DNA from: Panopea generosa
Taxonomy: Eukaryota > Mollusca > Bivalvia > Adapedonta > Hiatellidae
Length of the DNA stretch: 64,000 nucleotides
NCBI GenBank assembly: GCA_029582155.1
Contig: CM055909.1
Location: forward strand, 42,964,967-43,028,966
Reading direction: 5' to 3'
Positions 36,260 to 47,464 of the stretch are shown piece by piece (position 1 is the stretch's first letter; every line of letters starts with the position of its first letter). The translations under genes were made by a program, and so were the position numbers. Under the pieces are notes generated by a model that was given only the letters and a program-made list of their open reading frames with translations, had not been told where the DNA came from and did no database searches.

Positions 36260-37063
36260 TTAGTACACATATTCACAAACAAATGTGTTTTTAGCTGTAC
36301 ATGGCCTTCCGAACCATATCCACCCACTGGAAAAGTCATTGACAATACAAGTATCAGATGTATCAGGTTCGCTAGATATCCAGTTAGAGAAAGATGATTG
36401 AGACGCTCCATATGTGTACGTCCACGGTGAGGACGAATCATCACGTTCGCCATCTATCCATACGTCCAATGTCACGCTCAAACTATTTAAAGTAGAGGCC
36501 ACGTCATTTGATTTCTCTTGCGAGTTTATATTCACCAGATGTCCATGGTGTTTTTGACATTCTGTTTCCGCGGCTGATTTTGCCATAGTTGTACTTACAT
36601 ACTTTAAACAGAAGCCACTGGGAGTCGGTGTATACCCGTCTGGGCATTTACCTTCGCATACATCCGACTCAGATTCCTTCAATGATATGTTCCGTGATTC
36701 TTGTTTGCATATGGTTGAATTAGATTTGCAGTTTCTTGAACGTGAGTGTATTCCATAACGAGCCGCTAGGGTTGTAGAGCATGTCGACCACTCAGACCAT
36801 TCTGCACATGGGTGTAGAGCACACATGTCTTTCTTTATTTCTGTTTCTAAATGGCTATTTTCCTTTATTTCAGTGTCCATATTCATCAGTATTTTCCCAA
36901 TGAGTCGTAACGCAGGCTTATCAGTCAACTTTCCAATATTCTGTAAATATTTGCCGTCCAATTTTCCGTTGTCGTTAACTTTGACGTCACTTATTGAAAT
37001 ACACCGTGATGTTTGTAGAAAGAAATAACCAATGACGATCCGCCGTAGTATCATCCAAGCCAT
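36260..37063 (-). CDS. Secreted TSP1-CTLD lectin D (short neck, EPD)
   Basis: Complete 267-codon frame, nearly identical to B and G over the signal peptide, short neck and TSP1 domain (WSEWSTC, six cysteines at 81-136). The CTLD retains all six cysteines, including the C140/C152 long-form pair. The ligand loop is the most distinctive: SEPDTSDTC, WFGRPC in place of WYGRLC, and AKNTFVCEYVY at the end. EPD differs from mannose-type EPN and galactose-type QPD; with WND absent, the ligand cannot be predicted. The first residues are MAWMILRR. Upstream lie an inverted repeat (37292-37442) and TGACGTCA (37539-37546). A TATA-like CATAAAG about 50 bases before the ATG is possible but weak. No intron is needed for an open frame. 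Confidence 0.87.
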   Translation of the reverse strand: MAWMILRRIVIGYFFLQTSRCISISDVKVNDNGKLDGKYLQNIGKLTDKPALRLIGKILMNMDTEIKENSHLETEIKKDMCALHPCAEWSEWSTCSTTLAARYGIHSRSRNCKSNSTICKQESRNISLKESESDVCEGKCPDGYTPTPSGFCLKYVSTTMAKSAAETECQKHHGHLVNINSQEKSNDVASTLNSLSVTLDVWIDGERDDSSSPWTYTYGASQSSFSNWISSEPDTSDTCIVNDFSSGWIWFGRPCTAKNTFVCEYVY

Positions 37064-37291
37064 TGTTGTCTTGTATTGCAGTCTAAAAACAATAGCGCAC
37101 TTACTGCTGCTTTATGAGACTATTTATGTCAGCAGACGGTTTATACAGAAAGGAATTAATGTTTCCTTGAATACTTTCATAAACTTCTTACCGAAAACAC
37201 TGGTTAAAATAAATTGTTAACTTTCGGTTTGTTGTTATTGGATTTTAAATGTCGCGATTACAAGACTTAATGGTTTTACTTGCTCATATAT

Positions 37292-37442
37292 AGAGAGACT
37301 ACCATGCTAGTGTCTGATATTATCAACTTTATCAGGTGAGGCTAAGTAAAAAGAACAGGACGAGGCTCTTCCTAAACATTGTATTTTTCGTGCCGAACCT
37401 GATGAAGTTCATAATATCAGACACTAACATGGTATTCTCTTT
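37292..37442. repeat. Inverted repeat upstream of lectin D
   Basis: Arms 37292-37336 and 37398-37442 (45 bp each), loop 61 bp. The arms here include ACTACCATGCTAGTG and CACTAACATGGTATT, which pair well. Confidence 0.8.
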
Positions 37443-37538
37443 ACCTTGCAAATATTTCTAATTGATTGAAAATCAGCATCAAGTTTTGATACAGCTTGTA
37501 AAAATTCGATCCAGGTCAAAACGTATAATTATACAAAA

Positions 37539-37546
37539 TGACGTCA
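37539..37546. promoter_or_regulatory. CRE-like palindrome
   Basis: TGACGTCA about 476 bp upstream of the lectin D start. Confidence 0.35.
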
Positions 37547-38599
37547 TAATCCTATGTTTATCAGGCAGGTGGTTTATCAACGGAAATGAATACATTGACA
37601 TGATGACAAACTCTTACATCACAAAAATAACAACGCAATTCAATACGCCCGAAATTTGTAAATACTTCGCGATTCAAGTGATGTGATCTGCGTTGTGATG
37701 TATTCTGGGAAAACAGAGATATCAACTTAGTTAAATGAAATTTGTTGGTCCGCAAATATTTCCAGAACAATATATTGAACCGGATAGGAGGCATTTTGCT
37801 GGCGAATTACCACAAAGTATTCAGATTATGTTAAGACCAAGCCCGCTGACCAAAGGATATTGTATATTTTACTTTTACGGAAATTGACTTAGAAGAGGAT
37901 ACATTTATATCACTCACAATATGAAGAATTAAATTCATATATCCAATCATTATTTTGTTAACAGTTTAAGCCAGTTTATATCCAGATACTTGATTTAAAT
38001 TTTGGTAGATATTTAATTCAAGGCACTCGTGCAAAAAAGATGTTGTTTACATGATTTAATATAAAAAACAAAAGTCTTCAAGGAATGTTAACTTTGATAA
38101 ACGCCCTAGATAACATTTCTTCTGTCTTGATCTATTCCTTTGATAGAAAGTCAGAACTATGTAAAAATGTCGTAACAGGCAGTCTGTTCTTAATCATTTT
38201 ATCATCAATTTACTTGGGAAACTATATATATCTCTGAAAGAGCTAACGTAGATATTAATGCACACAACATAAAAAAACACACAAAACCAGCTAATTGAGA
38301 AAAATAGGAAACAGGAGTATGTTAACAGCAAATGCTTGCATAAGTGTGGCGACTGTGGTGTTCTGGTTAAGACGTAAGTACTAATTTACTGATTTGTGCC
38401 ACTAATTACCATTGGCAAATAACAATCAACATTTTTTAGTCAATCAACGACCATAACTCAGTCAATTTTGGTCTGATATACTAGTAACCGCAAACCTTGC
38501 CTCAGTTTCACTAACCATCAACTTGAGCTTTTTCTTAAATCAAGTCTTTGAAATGCTGCTACTTTACTTACATTGATCATTTTGCGTATTATCCTTTAC

Positions 38600-39165
38600 C
38601 GATATGTACAAATATGTCATGACTTCTTTGTGGTGTAGCCATTCACTATGCAGATATGTCATGACTTCATTGCGTTGTAGCCATTCACTGTGCAATGGTA
38701 TGTACAGATATGCCATGATTTCATTGCGGTGTAGCCATTTATTGTGCTATGATATGTACAGATATGTCATGACTTCATTCCGGTGTAGCCATTCAGTGTG
38801 CTATGATATGTACAGATATGTCATGACTTCATTCCGGTGTAGCCATTCACTGTGCAGATATGTCATGACTTCATTGCGGTGTAGCCATTCACTGTGCATT
38901 GATATGTACAGATATGTCATGACTTCATTGCGGTAATGCCATTCACCGTGCAGTGATATGTACATATATATCATGACTTCATTGCGGTGTAGTCATTCAC
39001 CGTGCAGTGATATGTACAGATATGTCATGATTTCATTGCGGTGTAGCCATTCCCCGTGCAATGATAAGTACAGATATGTCATGATTTCATTGCGGTGTAG
39101 CCATTCACTGTGCAATGGTATGTACAGATATATTATGATTTCATTGCCGTGTGACCATTCACTGC
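38600..39165. repeat. 54-bp minisatellite array, cassette D
   Basis: About 11 units, mixing 54-bp and 42-bp variants. The right edge is identical in structure to the right edge of the cassette C array, leading into the 1.6-kb block. Confidence 0.93.
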
Positions 39166-39614
39166 GCACTGAGTTGAAGATATCAAGATTTTTTAGTTTC
39201 TCCGGAGATGTTTAGTGAAACCGAGGTGTTGGCTAACTAGATGGAACTGTTAATGCTATTATTTATTTTTCAGCTTCCTTATTTGGGGTAACACATTTTT
39301 ATTTTGCGAGGAGATTGATAAAAAGTGTAGATTTTCATTCATTATGGTTTTTTTAGAAGTTATTTTTCTATATCTGTATATAGAAGAAATCACTAAAATG
39401 TGACCTGTGGTAAATATATAACCTAGAAGTGGAAATAAATAAATCGGTTTATAATATAAATCTGGACTTTAAATAATCTATAAATTTGAATACAAGTCCC
39501 CTTGTTTTATTAGTGTATGTTTAGGTTTGGGCTAAATAACATAGGCAGATATAAATATGACAATCTCGTGAATCTTTGAAACGTGAAAATGTAATACATG
39601 TGGGTATAAGTTAA

Positions 39615-39750
39615 ATGCTGCCAGGACCGGATAGCTTAGTCCGACCGTTAATCCAGAGTCGTGAGTTCGAATCCCGCCTCCACAAAGACTCTGTTATGGC
39701 TGACCATGAACTTTGTTCTACGGTCATGAATCTCACAACACTGAATATGT
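39615..39750 (+). mobile_element. tRNA-derived SINE, plus strand (duplicate)
   Basis: Duplicate of 30960-31100, copied with the block and not independently inserted; box B GAGTTCGAATCCCGC is intact. Confidence 0.6.
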
Positions 39751-40059
39751 GAGAAGTAGTAACTGCCTTGCAGAGATAATATGTATATAGTGTTCTAGGA
39801 AAGATGCATAATTCCGATGACCGCTGTTATATAACTGATATATGTTGGAGTGAACGTCCAGTAAATGAAGTTTCTTTCTTGTGCATTTATAATCTTATAG
39901 CACTCGATCAAAGATAAATGTTTTACGGCACATCGGCACCTAAAGAGAAGATTGATTGAAAAGACTGATTGACTGAATATTCAACGTCATCTTTATGGTA
40001 TCGATGGCTGAAAGACAGTCAGTTAACCAAGCCACTCTTTCTTGTGATCAAAGAAGGTT

Positions 40060-40260
40060 ACCCAGTGCTCGAACTCGAGCACATTCATCTCCGTAAGTAA
40101 CTGATAACGTTCCCATCTGAATCAGCGGTGAGAGACAAATATCAATGGGACACAGTATCATATTTCAATCACCACGGAGACTGTTTCCGAGTGGGGATTC
40201 GAACTCATGACCCCAAGTGTTATAGCCAGTCGCACTTCCCACTGAGTTTACCGAGAAGAC
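40060..40260 (-). mobile_element. tRNA-derived SINE, minus strand (duplicate)
   Basis: Duplicate of 31400-31606 with the same minus-strand B box GAGTTCGAATCCCCAC. Confidence 0.55.
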
Positions 40261-40779
40261 TATACACAACGATCCAAACAAAGTATCTGTTGTCATAGTT
40301 TGGCTATTTCATTACAAATAACCCTGAAACTTTGCTTACTTATTCTATGCGTCTAATAAATACATTGAACGATCCAGAATTATCATAACATCACAATAGT
40401 AAGACAATATTGAGTAAAATGTGCATATAACATCGGCCTAGCAAATAATGAGGTTCGCGGTAAATCGCAGTTTTCATCAAATCAGCATAGTTTTGAATCA
40501 TTTAACGTGTAGTAGAGTATTGACAACACAATTACTTCGTAATCGCATAAAAATTTTATGTTATTACCAGAAAACAGTAGATAATTTGGTTTGAACTTTC
40601 CTTGTTGACAAAAAAATCACTTTTAGAAATAAAAGCTGTTCGTCATATATAGCTAAATATGAAATACATCATTTAATATAGAATCGACTTTACAATACAT
40701 ACTTCTGAAACAGACAAAAAAGAAAATGTATGGAGAACCAGAGACACAGACACCAAAACAACATAAATATGAATAATGG

Positions 40780-40781
<2 letters not shown>

Positions 40782-40830
<49 letters not shown>

Positions 40831-40873
40831 TACATACATACATACATACATACATACATACATACATACATAC
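40782..40873. repeat. (CA)n/(CATA)n microsatellite
   Basis: CA tract followed directly by CATA repeats; an arrangement unique to cassette E. Confidence 0.94.
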
Positions 40874-40926
40874 AAAAACAAACAAAAATGAAAATATATG
40901 GACAACCAGAGACACAGAAACCGCAC

Positions 40927-41103
40927 GCACGCACACATACACATACTCATACATACATACATACATACATACATACATACATACATACATACATACATAC
41001 ACACTCACGCACGGACACACACAAACACACACACACACACATACATACATACATACACATGCACGCACGGACACACGCACACACGCACACACACATACAC
41101 ACA
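40927..41103. repeat. Compound CA/CATA/CGCA microsatellite
   Basis: Mixed CATA, CACACG and CACA runs replacing the simpler ATAC tract seen at 110 and 32217. Confidence 0.93.
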
Positions 41104-41793
41104 CCGCCTTGGGATGGTCAGTAGCAATAACGAGCTTATTTGAGGTTGAGACAGTGTTCAGGAAACTATGGTAGCTAATGTTTGCAAACTTTAACCGAAC
41201 TCAACGTAGCCCAGTCATGTGTTGAAAATGGTGTTAAACTCAATTAAAAATACCATTGCAGACACTGAGGGTGTAACAGGGTGCACAATATAATGTAAAT
41301 AGTTTATTAAAAATACAAAAATAAAATAAAAGTTTCTATAACATTTCTTTTATTTATATCATCCTTGAATTATATAAGAACACCCGCATATCGTTATAAA
41401 TAAGAGTCGACTGTATTATTCTATTGGTGTTGCTATTACTCAACAAAGAAAATGTTACAACAAAAATGACAACACAATATACGTCCACTTACTTAATAGC
41501 AAATAAATGTAGTATACTTCCTTTGTAATAGTAAGCATTTAACTTCGGTGTTTATTTTCAACTTTAAAGGTACTACCCATGTTCGATAATGAATACAGAT
41601 GGTGGATTTTAATTTTTCAACTCGTTTGTCTTTTTTGTTAATGTAAACATAGTTATTTTGTTTAGATTAAAAAAATTATCACACCTTAAACAAATCAAGC
41701 TCGATGTCGTCCAAAGTAGAACCATTATTAGGCATCAGCCGATGAAGTGTCTTGCTAAATTACACCACCCATAGCCGTAGTGGGGGGTATATT
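41104..41793. other. Cassette-start spacer E, no gene seen
   Basis: Counterpart of 246-940; no gene seen. Confidence 0.65.
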
Positions 41794-41858
41794 GTGTTGT
41801 TGTTGTTGTTGTTGTTATTGTTGTGTTGTTTTTGTTGTTGTTGTTGTTGTTGTTGTTT

Positions 41859-41890
<32 letters not shown>

Positions 41891-41904
41891 GGTGTTGTTG
41901 TTGT
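41794..41904. repeat. (TTG)n microsatellite
   Basis: Interrupted TTG tract (about 37 triplets). Confidence 0.94.
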
Positions 41905-41933
41905 ATTTTTAATGTGAATGTCCTCAAACAGGT

Positions 41934-42033
41934 ACGTAAGAAGATGTACATGGCCTTCCGTACCATTATGACATATTAAAGCGCATGTGCACAAGATTTG
42001 CAATACACGTGTCGAGAACATCTGGCTATCTTG
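41934..42033 (-). pseudogene. CTLD C-terminal relic
   Basis: Counterpart of 1061-1165, same motifs and truncation. Confidence 0.6.
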
Positions 42034-45000
42034 ACGCCTTTTTAAGTAATATGATTGTGAAATTTGAATATGCGGTCTTAATTTACAGTTAGATTAACAG
42101 ATGGACATAACATCACAGTCAATACAAGTATGTTCATAAATACGTATGTCAGCTACTGCAGATTATATTCTATACAGAGAGCAGACACATAGTATTGATA
42201 TCGGTTAAGTATCTTAATTCAATATAAGTGTGGACTTTGAAATATTGTAGATCTACTTTTTTATGTTAATAAATATTGGTGTAATTTAAATTACAATGGG
42301 ATGTTAACAATAATAGCCCAGTTGTTAAAATGATTGTTAACATTAACATGGTCTTCAGTTAACAGTTTAACAAATTGTTGAATTTGCTGATGTCATGGAA
42401 AATTTTCACGATACTCTTGGATTTCTAGCTATCCAAACAAGTAAAAAGCAGGATTGAACGCAATCTTGGATTTTGTTTAATCTGTATTTGTTAATTTTTA
42501 CTCAAATTTAACAAAAACGATTGAATGTATGTTAACAAAATGTTAAACTTCACATTTTTTTAATAACAGCAAACATACTTACAAATATTACAACATCAAA
42601 CATCTTTGTTAAATATTAACGTTTTTTAACAACTGAGCCACTATATGTTGCAACGCATGTCGTTCAGTACCGGTTTAAACCCATGTCAGTCAAATATTAC
42701 AATGATAAAGTATGTCCACTGAAATTAAATCACCTAATGCTATGGAGCGGTGTAAAAATCAAAGGAAAAGTACCCGCGCCATTTTTGGAGATACATTTCT
42801 GAATATTACATGAGAATACATGAAAAAAGACGAACGCCGTGTCTGTATAGAGATTTACCATCGATATAAATTGGTAATGAAACACTCGTATTTTATGTTG
42901 AATGTTCAACAGCGTATTGTGCTCTATTGAAAAAATTATGGTATAGAACGGTACAATTTACAAAAATAAGCCATTGCTTTATTTGAAAAATGAAACGAAT
43001 GTTTGCATGACCACTTGGTAGTACCGATGGTTCATTTCTATGAAGAGATGGTGTTTGTCTTTGTTAGCCGGGTGAATTTTCATGAAATATTATGAAAGCT
43101 ATTGACAAAAAATGTTACCTCCTAATTGTTCACCACTCCATAGCATAATGTCACGAGGGTTCGCCAACGTGATAATAACATTTTAAAAACGAGGAAATGT
43201 ATCTCCAACAGGAGCATTGCAAGGACACGGTTACCAAGTCAGCTTGTAGTGGACAAACTAGCTTCAATTTCTGTTGAATTTGACCAGACTGTTGTGCTAC
43301 AGTTTTTAATAAATATATTCAAATAATCACGACAAAAAAGAAACTGCAGGCATATTTGTATAAAAACCGTTAACTTAACACCACATTAATGGGAATTTCC
43401 GACGTATAGCATGTGTAATGTAATTCATTTAAGGTAATAATTCAATAGCAATCGTATCAACATTCATTCTACTTCTATAACCCATTGTGCCTTATATGAA
43501 AACTTCTAAAATATCAAGGATATCGAACATACAAGATTGTAGATGGTGTGGGGGTGAACATCTAACAGAGCTTTGAACATCTCGACCCTGGACAATATGG
43601 CATATCTGTACATATAATGGCAATCGTATCAAAATGTTATTCTACTTCTATAACCTATTGCGCCTGCTATGAAAACCTCTAAAATGTAAAGGATATCGAA
43701 CATACAAGATTTAAGACGGGATGGGGGTGTACACCTAACTGAGCTTTGGACACCATGACCCTAGACAACATGCTAGTGTTTCTTTTTGTATTAATTTAGT
43801 TAGAATTCATTACACATATCCCTGTATCTATAGTATACCATCCTCCGCTGGGAAGTAAGTAACATATGAATTTGGTTAAACTCTGTTTCAGATATTTCGA
43901 CCCAGTGGATGAAATACAATTAGAAATTACAGAACGGAACATATATTTTATTTCATATTTGTACATAATACATCGTCATTATAACATATTTACAACTCAT
44001 ATTATCACGTCAACTATAGCGTTAATAAGTACATTATTAGTGCAGTCATATTTCATTACCATTTATATCAAATTTTTATTAATGTTTTGAATATAAATGT
44101 CAAAATAATACAAGGAATACAGAAGAAAGGATGAACACATTTATAAAACATTTATATGATTATTATTTATTCTTTGCAAAAAAATATATTTAAAATGTTA
44201 TTTCTTAATTTCAGAGAACGCTTTATATAATAGGCAAATCCGAAAAAAAAGTTTTGTCATTTGATTTAAGCAATGCATTAAGCTTTATGAAATATTTTGC
44301 GGTGGAAATCCTTCTTTTATATAGCACAAAGAACAAAATTCAACTGTGCAGTGAGACTCATACTGATGCACATACTGATAACCACTGCAGTGCGTATTTA
44401 GGGGGGGGGGGGGGGGTAAATAAAAAGCCCTTTCAGGAAACATTATCAGAAACTTCATGGGCGATCCGCATGAAGTAGGTTTCTCAAGTAAAGTATAATT
44501 CAATATTACCGGAAATACATCCATCATGTTTATCTGTAGAGCATGATAAATTGACTGTTTAACTACAGCTTACATCAAGTGACTGTTACGTGAATGCGAT
44601 GGGTATGTAGCGGTGCATTGATGGTTTTAATGAATATTAGACAAGTATGTTTCAAAGATGCATTACCTATGTAAATGATGGAAAGTTTATTGAATCACAA
44701 AGAGGAAGATTTTATTTGAAGATAATGGTTGTTTCCGTCCTTGTAGTTTACCTAATTTATGAGAAAATTATCGGCAATATAGGTGAGGCCTCTTTCAAAA
44801 CACAACTGCAAATTGCATATCTTATACTATGATGTCATTATTGCTAAAACAATACATATAATATTACAAACAGAGATAAAACTGAGGATTGTCGTCTGCA
44901 ATTTCTAATTCCAAAACAATCTTCAACATCCGGATGTGAAAAATAAAGTCAATTGTGATATCAAATGAGGTTTGTCATTCGGGTTAACATTGAGATAATA

Positions 45001-45450
45001 ATAACAGGTTGCAGAATATGCATTTTGTATAAGGAGATTCCTACAAAACTCACATTGAGATAATGTGTATTTGATATATCATAAGTTTATTTAAAAAACA
45101 GATTTCAACAGCAAGATATATCATTAATTGCACGATTTCGACAGTAAATTATGTAACTTTGAACCAGAATTCGATAGTTCGAAATTCGCGATGGTTCGAA
45201 ACAAACACGGTGGATTCCAAACAAACGCGAAATCACTGTAGTACTTCGTTTATGGCTTCATTTAATGTTCACTAAACGTTGGTATTTTCTTTTCTTCGTT
45301 ACAATCACTGCTTCGTATGAATCATGTTATCATTTATTTATTTTCAATCCAGACATTTCAGTCTTCAAAGCATTTAAGGCACGTTCACATGCATAATGTG
45401 TTCCACATTTCATGGATGCAATTAAATAAGAATATTCACATTGTGATGTG
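42034..45450. other. Long intercassette spacer E, no gene seen
   Basis: Matches 1166-4605 with far fewer one-base irregularities. It contains the 172-bp duplication (43443-43786) and a poly-G tract (44400-44416). Frames of 60-80 codons at 43866, 44254 and 44647 resemble nothing known and are broken in other copies. Confidence 0.6.
43443..43786. repeat. Local ~172-bp tandem duplication
   Basis: Two head-to-tail copies (about 43443-43614 and 43615-43786); the shared CAATCGTATC marker is 172 bp apart. Confidence 0.75.
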
Positions 45451-45452
45451 AT

Positions 45453-45575
45453 GCTAAGAGCGAGGTCGACTGGTAGAGCATATGTTCCAAGATCAATGGT
45501 GGCGACTTCGATCCTTCCTCCGCCACGGCTGTGTGTGATTTCCTTAAAAAGATACTCTTGCTGTATATCCTAAGA
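45453..45575 (+). mobile_element. Degenerate tRNA-derived SINE
   Basis: Same element as 4606-4735: GACTGGTAGAGCA as A-box-like part, GACTTCGATCC as B-box-like part, short body. Confidence 0.5.
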
Positions 45576-46335
45576 TTAATACCTATCATTTTTGTAACAA
45601 TAAACCACCTATCATATGTGTCACAATAAACCACCACGTGGTTAATACATATCATATTTGTCACACTATACCATCACGTGGTTAATACAAATCATATGTG
45701 TCACAATATACCAACACGTGGTTAATACATATCATATATGTCACAATATACCAACACGTGGTTAATACATATAATATGTATCACAATATACCACCACGTG
45801 GTTAATACTTATCATATATTCACAATACACCACCACGTGGTTAATATATATCATATGTGTCACAATATACCATCACATGGCTACCACCTGTCATATGTGT
45901 CACAATATACCACCACGTTGTTAACACATATCATATGTGTCACAATATACCACCACGTGGTTAATACCCACCATATGTATCACAATATACCAACATGTGG
46001 TTAATACCTATCATATGTGTCGCAATTTACCATCACGTGGCTACCACCTATCATATGTGTCACAATATATCACCACGTGGTTAATACCTATCATATGTAT
46101 CACAATATACCTCCACGTGGTTAATACATGTCATATGTATCATAATATACCGCAACGGGGTTAATACATATCATATGTATCACAATATACAACCACGCGG
46201 TTAATACATATCATATGTGTCACAATATACAACCATGTGGATAATATCTTTCATATGTATCACAATATACCACCACGTTGTTAATATCTATCATATGTAT
46301 CACAATATACAACAACGTGGCTAATACATATCATG
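45576..46335. repeat. 40-bp minisatellite array, cassette E
   Basis: About 19 units. From about 46220 rightward the sequence is identical to the end of the cassette F array, marking the left breakpoint of the 6,411-bp tandem duplication. Confidence 0.94.
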
Positions 46336-46498
46336 CTCCTTTTAATAGCAAACATTGTCACTTTATTGTACGTTAAATCTGTTTATACTTTCAATGTCTA
46401 ACAATAAATAACAATGATGAATTTTAAGTTTTACATAATTTGTTGTGTTTTTACTTGTTATTATATAACAGCAGGAGTAACGTATACTATACATTAAC

Positions 46499-46504
46499 TT
46501 TATT
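46499..46504 (-). other. Polyadenylation signal, lectin E
   Basis: AATAAA on the minus strand about 70 bases downstream of the lectin E stop. Confidence 0.6.
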
Positions 46505-46573
46505 ATGTACTTTTTAATAGGCTCTGTTTCTTGTTATTAAACGTCATCTATTTTAGTGGGTTGTAGCTTTAAA

Positions 46574-47464
46574 TTAGTACACATATTCACAAACAAATGA
46601 GTATTTATCTGTACATAGCCTTCCGTACCATATCCACCCATTGGAAAAATTATTGACAATACAAGTATCATGTGCATTAGGTTCGCCAGATATCCAGTTA
46701 GAGAAAGATGATTGAGACGCTCCATATGTGTACGTCCACGGCGAGGACGAATCATCGCGTTCTCCATCTATCCATACGTCCACTGTCACGCTCAAACTAT
46801 TTAAAGTAGAGGCCACGTCATTTGATTTCTCTTGTGAGTTTATATTCACCAAATGTCCATGGTGTTTTTGACATTCTGTTTCCGCCGCTGATTTTGCCAT
46901 AGTTGTACTTACATACTTCAAATAGAAGCCACTTGGAGTCAGTATATAACCACTTGAACATGGATTGCCTTCACATACGTCCGACTCTGATTCCTTCAAC
47001 GATATATTCCGCGATTCTTGGTTGCAAATGTTTGAATTAGATGTACAGTTCCTTGAACGTGACCGTATTCCATAACGAGCCGCTAGAGTTGTAGAGCATG
47101 TCGACCACATAGACCATTCTGTACATGGGTGTAGAGCACACATGTCTTTCTTCCTCTCTGTTTCCAATTGTTCAAGGCTATTGTTCAGCGTTTCATTTAT
47201 AATGCTTTGCATTTCTGCTTTTAACGCCGCCATTTTAGCATCCAGCTTCACGGACGCAGCATCTTTTATTTCAGTGTCCATATTCATCAGTATTTTCCCA
47301 ATGAGTCGTAATGCAGGCTTATCCGTCAACTTTCCAATATTCTGTAAATATCTAGCGTCCAACTTTCTGTTTTCGTCAACTTTGACGTCACTTATTGGAA
47401 TACACCGTGATGTTTGTAGAAAGAAAGAAGCAATGACGACCCGCCTAAGTATTATCCAAGCCAT
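46574..47464 (-). CDS. Secreted TSP1-CTLD lectin E (long neck, EPN)
   Basis: Complete 296-codon frame. The signal peptide is residues 1-21. The neck is longer than in B, D and G by 29 residues (about 68-106), rich in Ala, Lys, Leu and Glu with heptad-like spacing, so a coiled coil and oligomer formation are likely. TSP1 spans 109-164 with six cysteines and WSMWSTC. The CTLD spans 169-296: WIDG 231-234, ligand loop GEPNAHDTC with a true EPN at 261-263, WYGRLC, and canonical C198, 268, 284, 292. Residue 181 is Tyr where short-neck genes have Cys, so C169 loses its usual partner. EPN suggests mannose-type binding, but the missing WND removes calcium ligands. The upstream region lacks the inverted repeat and CRE-like site of the short-neck genes. 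Confidence 0.88.
   Translation of the reverse strand: MAWIILRRVVIASFFLQTSRCIPISDVKVDENRKLDARYLQNIGKLTDKPALRLIGKILMNMDTEIKDAASVKLDAKMAALKAEMQSIINETLNNSLEQLETERKKDMCALHPCTEWSMWSTCSTTLAARYGIRSRSRNCTSNSNICNQESRNISLKESESDVCEGNPCSSGYILTPSGFYLKYVSTTMAKSAAETECQKHHGHLVNINSQEKSNDVASTLNSLSVTVDVWIDGERDDSSSPWTYTYGASQSSFSNWISGEPNAHDTCIVNNFSNGWIWYGRLCTDKYSFVCEYVY

Larger units (their letters stand above)
37064..38599. other. Upstream spacer of lectin D
   Basis: Promoter-side spacer with the inverted repeat, CRE-like site and shared block near 38070-38250. No gene called. Confidence 0.5.
39166..40775. other. 1.6-kb SINE-bearing block, copy 2
   Basis: Nearly identical to 30516-32110, including both SINE-like elements. 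No gene. Confidence 0.75.

Noticed and set aside
37064..37120. Possible 5' UTR splice donor GTAAGTG about 40 bases before the lectin ATG
   Set aside because: Altered in lectin B, with no convincing acceptor at a sensible distance; the open frame with signal peptide needs no splicing. Transcript data would decide.
40776..41174. Poly-His/Thr/Tyr and Cys/Val frames over CA/CATA tracts
   Set aside because: Low-complexity translation of microsatellites with no conserved flank.
46537..46767. Second minus-strand frame beginning MENAMIRPRR overlapping the 3' part of each lectin
   Set aside because: Out-of-frame shadow of the CTLD coding sequence; cysteine and motif pattern belongs to the other frame.
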